DNA of 64,000 nt from an uncultured Aquiluna sp. (GTDB lineage Bacteria; Actinomycetota; Actinomycetes; Actinomycetales; Microbacteriaceae): contig CAJJAJ010000009.1 of NCBI GenBank assembly GCA_905182225.1, forward strand, positions 1 through 64,000, in the 5' to 3' direction. Under the pieces are notes generated by a model. It was given only the letters and a program-made list of their open reading frames with translations. It was not told the origin of the DNA and ran no database searches. A program made the position numbers and the translations under genes. This document shows, one piece after another, positions 60,176 to 64,000 of the stretch; positions within the stretch are counted from its first letter, which is position 1; every line of letters begins with the position of its first letter.

Positions 60176-60212
60176 TACAAGCCTAACAACCAAAGAGTAA
60201 AAAGCCTAGTAA

Positions 60213-60240
60213 TGAAAAACCCCGGCATTTCGGCCGGGGT
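60213..60240 (-). terminator. intrinsic terminator after rpsO
   Basis: Minus strand ACCCCGGC-CGAAAT-GCCGGGGT followed by TTTTC: an eight-pair GC-rich stem with a T-tract, 26 bp after the rpsO stop. Confidence 0.88.
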
Positions 60241-60265
60241 TAGTCAAAACTGAAATTTCAGGGAT

Positions 60266-60535
60266 CTAGCGACGAAGTCCTAGTCTCTCGATTAGCTTGC
60301 GGTAACGGTTAATGTCAACGCGTTGCAAGTAACCAAGAAGACGGCGGCGCTGTCCCACGATTAGCAGCAATCCACGACGTGAGTGGTGGTCGTGCTTGTG
60401 GTCTTTTAGGTGCTCGGTAAGGTCAATGATTCGTCGGGTCATAACTGCAACCTGAACCTCAGGCGAACCGGTGTCTCCTGGCTTCGTTGCATACTCTTCG
60501 ATGATTTGAGTCTTTACCTGTGGGTCTAGAGCCAT
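60266..60535 (-). CDS. rpsO: 30S ribosomal protein S15
   Basis: 89 residues. [35 protein letters not shown] is the S15 rRNA-binding signature, and the protein ends [13 protein letters not shown]15 binds the 16S central domain early in assembly. GAAGGAT precedes the ATG. It is followed by its own terminator and then pnp, the usual rpsO-pnp pair. Confidence 0.98.
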   Translation of the reverse strand: MALDPQVKTQIIEEYATKPGDTGSPEVQVAVMTRRIIDLTEHLKDHKHDHHSRRGLLLIVGQRRRLLGYLQRVDINRYRKLIERLGLRR

Positions 60536-60648
60536 TGCTGATCCTTCCGATCCGCTGCGCGGCGCGTCAAACAGGTTGTCTGTCGCTCTCTTAATCCGCG
60601 GCCGTTACACGGCAACCTCAGAAGTCTAGACATAAAAACTGTTTTTGG

Positions 60649-61218
60649 CTAGGCGGTAGTGCCCTCATCAAGCGAATCAAGCGGCTCTGGCTCAACATAT
60701 TTGTTCCCGTCATAAAAACTCTTTGAGGTTTTTAGAACCAAAACCAAGAAAATAATGAAGACGATGGCAGCCAACGCGAGAATCGGGACAATCAGGAACA
60801 CCAAAGACATCAAAAGTTCTGGAGAGAACTCCTGGCCAGAGGGGTAATCATTTATCAAAGCGATCGCACCGACAGTCGCAAAAACAGAGTAACCCGCAGG
60901 AACAATGATCAGAAACAACCACTTTGCGCTGAAGCCGGCATCATGGAGACGTCTAGCCAGAATCGAGAGGTTCGGCAAAAAAAGAACTAGCGAAGAAATA
61001 GTCGTGAGTGGAGTGAAGTCAGTGCTCAGCGACTGAATATCGGTCACTGGATCCCCTGTGGTCGCAGCGGTTGGCCAAATTACGCCTTCAATTGTCCCAA
61101 GGACTAGCGCTAGCAGCAGCGTGAACAGCACCCAATACCAGTACTGAGCTCGGCTGGCCTTGCCCTTGAAGTTCACGTAATTCTTGAAACCGCTTGAAAT
61201 TGCTCCTACAAAACTCAT
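60649..61218 (-). CDS. DUF805 membrane protein
   Basis: 189 residues, about four membrane segments. KGKASRAQYWYWVLFTLLL near the start and LARRLHDAGFSAKWLF in the middle are the DUF805 hallmarks (YhaH/YhaI-like). Function is unknown. It starts nine bases after ribF, so it is probably co-transcribed with it. Confidence 0.87.
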   Translation of the reverse strand: MSFVGAISSGFKNYVNFKGKASRAQYWYWVLFTLLLALVLGTIEGVIWPTAATTGDPVTDIQSLSTDFTPLTTISSLVLFLPNLSILARRLHDAGFSAKWLFLIIVPAGYSVFATVGAIALINDYPSGQEFSPELLMSLVFLIVPILALAAIVFIIFLVLVLKTSKSFYDGNKYVEPEPLDSLDEGTTA

Positions 61219-61227
61219 AGTTAGACC

Positions 61228-62151
61228 CTACTCCCCTAGCACTCGCCTGCAGGCTTCAACATCGGAGCCGATCTGCTCGATGAGCTTTTCCATGGACTCG
61301 TATTTGGCCCAAGGTCTGACTTGCTCGACATACTCACAAGTCACGATTTTGTCATAGAGGTCAAGATCATCCCGGCCGATAACGTGGGATTCCAGAAGGC
61401 GTGGAACAGCCTCTATGGAGTCGTTAGTCCCCACCGAATGCGCCGCTGGATAGCGAACACCGTCCGAATGCAGCCAGCCGGCGTAAACACCGTCAACCGG
61501 CAACAACCCCTCGCTGTTTCGAGCAAGGTTTGCAGTTGGAAAACCGATTTTCCGGCCGATCTTGCGGCCATGTTCAACCATGCCCTCGGTTTGATGATTT
61601 CGTCCAAGCATGGCGTTTGCAGCCTTGATGTTTCCAGCAGCAATCGCTTTTCTTATCTCGGTGCTAGAAACCGGAAGGTCGCCAAAGACAACCGTGGGAA
61701 CCTCTTTGGCCTCGAAGCCAAAACGTTCGCCAAGCTGCCTAAGCTCAATAATGCTTCCGGATCCCTTGTGTCCAAAACGAAACCCTTGCCCAACGAGTAC
61801 CAATTTAGCTCTGAGGGACATCAGGTGATCTACGACAAACTCCTCTGGAGAAAGGTTCGCGAGCTGCTGATCAAAGCGCAGAGTTATTAGAGCATCAGCC
61901 CCAAGCGACTCTACAATTCGGGATTTTTGGATGGGCCCAATAATTGAAGACGGCTCGGTTCCGGGCTTCAAAAACGCATCGGGGTGGCGATCAAAAGTTA
62001 GGACCGCTGCTGCAAGACCCGCCCCCTCAGAAAAATGCACGAGTTCACGGAACAACTGCTGATGCCCCAAATGAATACCGTCGAATTTGCCTATGGCAAC
62101 GGCCGTATCGGTGTACCCATCCGGCAAAACGGAATTACTTAGTTCCAGCAC
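61228..62151 (-). CDS. ribF: bifunctional riboflavin kinase / FAD synthetase
   Basis: 307 residues. The FAD synthetase domain (nucleotidyltransferase fold) has AIGKFDGIHLGHQQLF and later GFRFGHKGSG and SSTEIRKAI. The riboflavin kinase domain holds GRKIGFPTANL. It makes FMN and FAD. GTG 62151 lies 17 bases inside the upstream membrane-protein gene. The truB-ribF link is widely conserved. Confidence 0.96.
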   Translation of the reverse strand: MLELSNSVLPDGYTDTAVAIGKFDGIHLGHQQLFRELVHFSEGAGLAAAVLTFDRHPDAFLKPGTEPSSIIGPIQKSRIVESLGADALITLRFDQQLANLSPEEFVVDHLMSLRAKLVLVGQGFRFGHKGSGSIIELRQLGERFGFEAKEVPTVVFGDLPVSSTEIRKAIAAGNIKAANAMLGRNHQTEGMVEHGRKIGRKIGFPTANLARNSEGLLPVDGVYAGWLHSDGVRYPAAHSVGTNDSIEAVPRLLESHVIGRDDLDLYDKIVTCEYVEQVRPWAKYESMEKLIEQIGSDVEACRRVLGE

Positions 62152-62524
62152 TCTGCCCCCTCAGCCAAATCAGACCCAACACCGGCAACACAAGCGGGAT
62201 AAAACCATAACCAACACCGAAGCCCGACCAAACCGATGGATGACCAAATAGCTCAGGCATCAAGATCGAGAGCAAGCCAACGATGATTACTCCTGCCAGT
62301 TCAAAGCGGACCGCCAACAGGGCCAACGCGTGATGCTTTGCCGGCTGAGCAAGTGAAAAAGTAGCGACTAGGTAAACCACCGCGGCAACCGCCGATAATA
62401 AATAAGCAACGGGAGCCTGATCAAATTCTCGAATTAGCTGATAACCGGCTCTAGCCGATGCAGAAAGTGCAAAGACGCCATAGACAGCGACCAAAACCCT
62501 GCCAACGCCCATTGATTTTTTCAT
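62135..62524 (-). CDS. small integral membrane protein
   Basis: 129 residues, about four membrane segments, beginning MKKSMGVGRVLVAVYGVFAL and ending LPVLGLIWLRGQSAGTK. I do not recognise a family. I chose ATG 62524, with GGAG five bases upstream; a start at 62566 is also open but overlaps the upstream gene. Similar small membrane proteins lie between truB and ribF in other actinobacteria. Confidence 0.75.
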   Translation of the reverse strand: MKKSMGVGRVLVAVYGVFALSASARAGYQLIREFDQAPVAYLLSAVAAVVYLVATFSLAQPAKHHALALLAVRFELAGVIIVGLLSILMPELFGHPSVWSGFGVGYGFIPLVLPVLGLIWLRGQSAGTK

Positions 62525-62543
62525 GAATTCTCCAAGACCAATC

Positions 62544-62921
62544 TTAGATTGCGAAAGGGTTGACACCGGTCCAGATTTGCTGCATTCTGACCAACATCAC
62601 GGCGATCGTAAGAACTGCTGCCCCCAAAACCACAGTTGACCAACGATTTCGTTCAACCAACGCCCAAACCGCTCCGACAATCGGGACCATAAGGGCGACT
62701 ATTAGGTAACCAAAGAACTCCCAGGTGTCGATTACCGCGTACTGACCAAGAGAAACCAAAACAATCGAGAGAATCAACTGGACTAGTAGGCCCGCCTCAA
62801 CTCCGATTGCTAGCCCAAGGGAAAATCCACTCGGTGATTTGCCGATTAGCCCCAAAAAAATCAGAATCAACCCTGCCGCGACTGCATACCAGGCCAAAAT
62901 CAAGAAAAAAGCGTCTATCAA
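62544..62921 (-). CDS. small integral membrane protein
   Basis: 125 residues, about four membrane segments (MIDAFFLILAWYAVAAGLIL at the N-terminus). Family not recognised. ATG 62921 overlaps the truB stop as ATGA. With the following gene it forms a pair of four-helix proteins of similar size that may act together. Confidence 0.75.
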   Translation of the reverse strand: MIDAFFLILAWYAVAAGLILIFLGLIGKSPSGFSLGLAIGVEAGLLVQLILSIVLVSLGQYAVIDTWEFFGYLIVALMVPIVGAVWALVERNRWSTVVLGAAVLTIAVMLVRMQQIWTGVNPFAI

Positions 62922-63781
62922 TGCTCCCCCTGAAATACCGCAATCGATTTGTATTGGGACCCGGTCTTTGTGGCAAGAGCAATCAGTTGCTGCTCGCGAA
63001 TAAGTGCGATTTCAGGCTCGTCTGATTCCAATTGGATTTTCTTGCCGTGTCTAAGGTCGCGTTCCTGGTCGCCAGAAATCTCGAAGCTTGGGAACAACTT
63101 GGATGCAGCATCAGCCAAGCTGATCCAACGAGGCTCTTCGGTGATTGCCGTCGCATCACCAATCAAAAAAGAAGCAACTGCGGTTCGACGAAGCTCAATC
63201 AAGTGTCCGCCCACTTCGAGAGCATGACCCATGTCCCTTGCTAGGGCACGGATGTAGGTCCCGGAACTGCAACTAACGCTGATGTCGAAATCAACCAAAC
63301 CCTCATGGCCTCTTAGTTCGCTGGTGCGAGCAAAGTCACGAATCACTATTGACTTGGGCTTTAGGTCAACCTCTTTACCCTGTCGCACCAAGTCGTAAGC
63401 CCTGACGCCATCAATCTTTTTTGCGCTCACACTCGAAGGTATTTGATCAAGCGGTCCGGTCAAAGACGCAATGACCTTGTCGATTTGGTCGGCAATGATG
63501 CCTGAAGCATCCTTGGCCTCAAGGACGTCCGACTGAGAATCATCGCTGAGGGTTGATTGCCCCAGCCGCACGGTAGCGGTGTACGCCTTGTCTTGACCGA
63601 GCAAGAACTGGAGTAATTTTGTGCCCTGGTTTGCTCCGAGCACCAACAGACCGGTAGCCAAAGGATCCAAGGTTCCGCCATGCCCGACTTTTTTTGTGCC
63701 GAGAACGCCTCGCATTTTTGCGACAACATCAAAAGAAGTCCAGTCCTGGGGTTTGTCAATCAGAACTAGGCCATGCTGCAT
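62918..63781 (-). CDS. truB: tRNA pseudouridine(55) synthase
   Basis: 287 residues. VLIDKPQDWTSFDVV and GGTLDPLATGLLVL are the TruB motifs, with catalytic Asp39. CSSGTYIRALARDMG is the third motif. It makes pseudouridine 55 in the T loop of tRNAs. ATG 63781 shares a base with the rbfA stop (TAATG). Confidence 0.97.
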   Translation of the reverse strand: MQHGLVLIDKPQDWTSFDVVAKMRGVLGTKKVGHGGTLDPLATGLLVLGANQGTKLLQFLLGQDKAYTATVRLGQSTLSDDSQSDVLEAKDASGIIADQIDKVIASLTGPLDQIPSSVSAKKIDGVRAYDLVRQGKEVDLKPKSIVIRDFARTSELRGHEGLVDFDISVSCSSGTYIRALARDMGHALEVGGHLIELRRTAVASFLIGDATAITEEPRWISLADAASKLFPSFEISGDQERDLRHGKKIQLESDEPEIALIREQQLIALATKTGSQYKSIAVFQGEH

Positions 63782-64000
63782 TAGTCTTCCTGCGGCTTTT
63801 GAATATATGGGTCGGCATCGCCCGCGTGCTTGGCACCCTTGGCAAGTTTCTCTAATTCGCCATCGCGTCTTTTAGCCTCGGCCAAAAGCTCGTTCAAGTC
63901 GCCAGCATTTTCTGGGACATCGTCGAGAACAAGTTCCAGGGTTGGGGTCATTCTGATTCCCAGCTGTTTTCCGATCTCTCCCCTGAGCCGACCGGTGTTT
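63781..64000 (-). CDS. rbfA: ribosome-binding factor A, C-terminal part (runs off the window)
   Basis: The last 72 residues only. GRLRGEIGKQLGIRMTPTLE and LELVLDDVPENAGDLNELLAEA match the KH-like end of RbfA, a 30S maturation factor, with an acidic/basic tail ending KPQED. The start lies beyond 64000. rbfA-truB is a standard pair. Confidence 0.9.
   Translation of the reverse strand, partial: NTGRLRGEIGKQLGIRMTPTLELVLDDVPENAGDLNELLAEAKRRDGELEKLAKGAKHAGDADPYIQKPQED

Noticed and set aside
61219-62200. FMN riboswitch near ribF
   Set aside because: ribF starts within the upstream gene; no RFN element sequence is present.

Overview
The window is a compact, almost purely housekeeping stretch of an actinobacterial chromosome. 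Base composition is near balanced, unusually low for the phylum. The gene set and gene order are actinobacterial: DUF3046 and a ClgR-type regulator beside recA, DUF1844 beside infC, a LysM gene divergent from lexA, a PriA-like HisA, ThyX, RNase J, and TlyA-NadK-RecN. Together with very tight gene packing this suggests a streamlined member of the Microbacteriaceae, such as the freshwater or marine Luna lineages (Rhodoluna/Aquiluna). The genus is an inference; the 16S gene at 19994-21516 could settle it. I see no phage, insertion sequence, CRISPR array or obvious foreign island.

Layout. 1-265: a tRNA-Pro and an unassigned edge. 265-16226 (minus): 17 genes, nearly all overlapping or touching: a proline/arginine-rich repeat protein, HAD phosphatase, a 37-residue protein, tlyA, nadK, recN, pyrG, xerD, parA-like, scpA, scpB, rluB-like, aroH, tyrA, cmk, der and a PopT/DUF368 transporter. 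The order closely follows the Rv1691-Rv1713 block known from Mycobacterium tuberculosis. 16260-22000 (minus): one rRNA operon (16S-23S-5S, no spacer tRNA) with several promoters, processing stems and a terminator. It sits where tyrS and the repeat protein would otherwise be close neighbours. 22000-34252 (minus): a 12-gene collinear run infC-rpmI-rplT-SpoU methyltransferase-pheS-pheT-argC-argJ-argB-argF-argH-tyrS, with infC starting at a rare AUC codon. 34432-38894: DUF1844 (plus), then SseB, priA/hisA, hisH, hisB, hisC and a LysM gene (minus). 38900-39710: an SOS control region and lexA (plus). 39697-45007: hflX, an RsmC-like methyltransferase (plus), dapF, miaA, miaB. 45021-54376: recX, recA, DUF3046, clgR, cinA, pgsA, ftsK, rnj, dapA, thyX (minus). 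54457-55331: membrane thioredoxin and DUF4395 (plus). 55299-60535: TPR membrane protein, dapB, M16 peptidase, pnp, rpsO (minus). 60649-64000: DUF805, ribF, two small membrane proteins, truB and the end of rbfA (minus).

The genes cover translation, DNA repair and SOS control, chromosome segregation (XerD, ScpAB, FtsK), RNA turnover (RNase J, PNPase) and biosynthesis of arginine, histidine, lysine/DAP, tyrosine and nucleotides. Translational coupling through NTGA and TAATG junctions is the rule, often with GTG or TTG starts. The most interesting signals are: (1) a 147-bp in-frame minisatellite encoding an Arg/Asp/Pro/Ser-rich tail, which keeps several other frames open and would mislead gene callers; (2) a pnp leader carrying an intrinsic-terminator hairpin with a competing upstream pairing; (3) a recurring TANNNT box exactly 6 nt before the start codon of genes such as dapA, thyX, ftsK and the RsmC-like gene, suggesting leaderless transcripts; (4) clear SOS boxes at lexA/LysM and recA; and (5) fusion of the arginine genes to pheST, without argD, argG or argR. 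I did not find a convincing wholly new biological system here.
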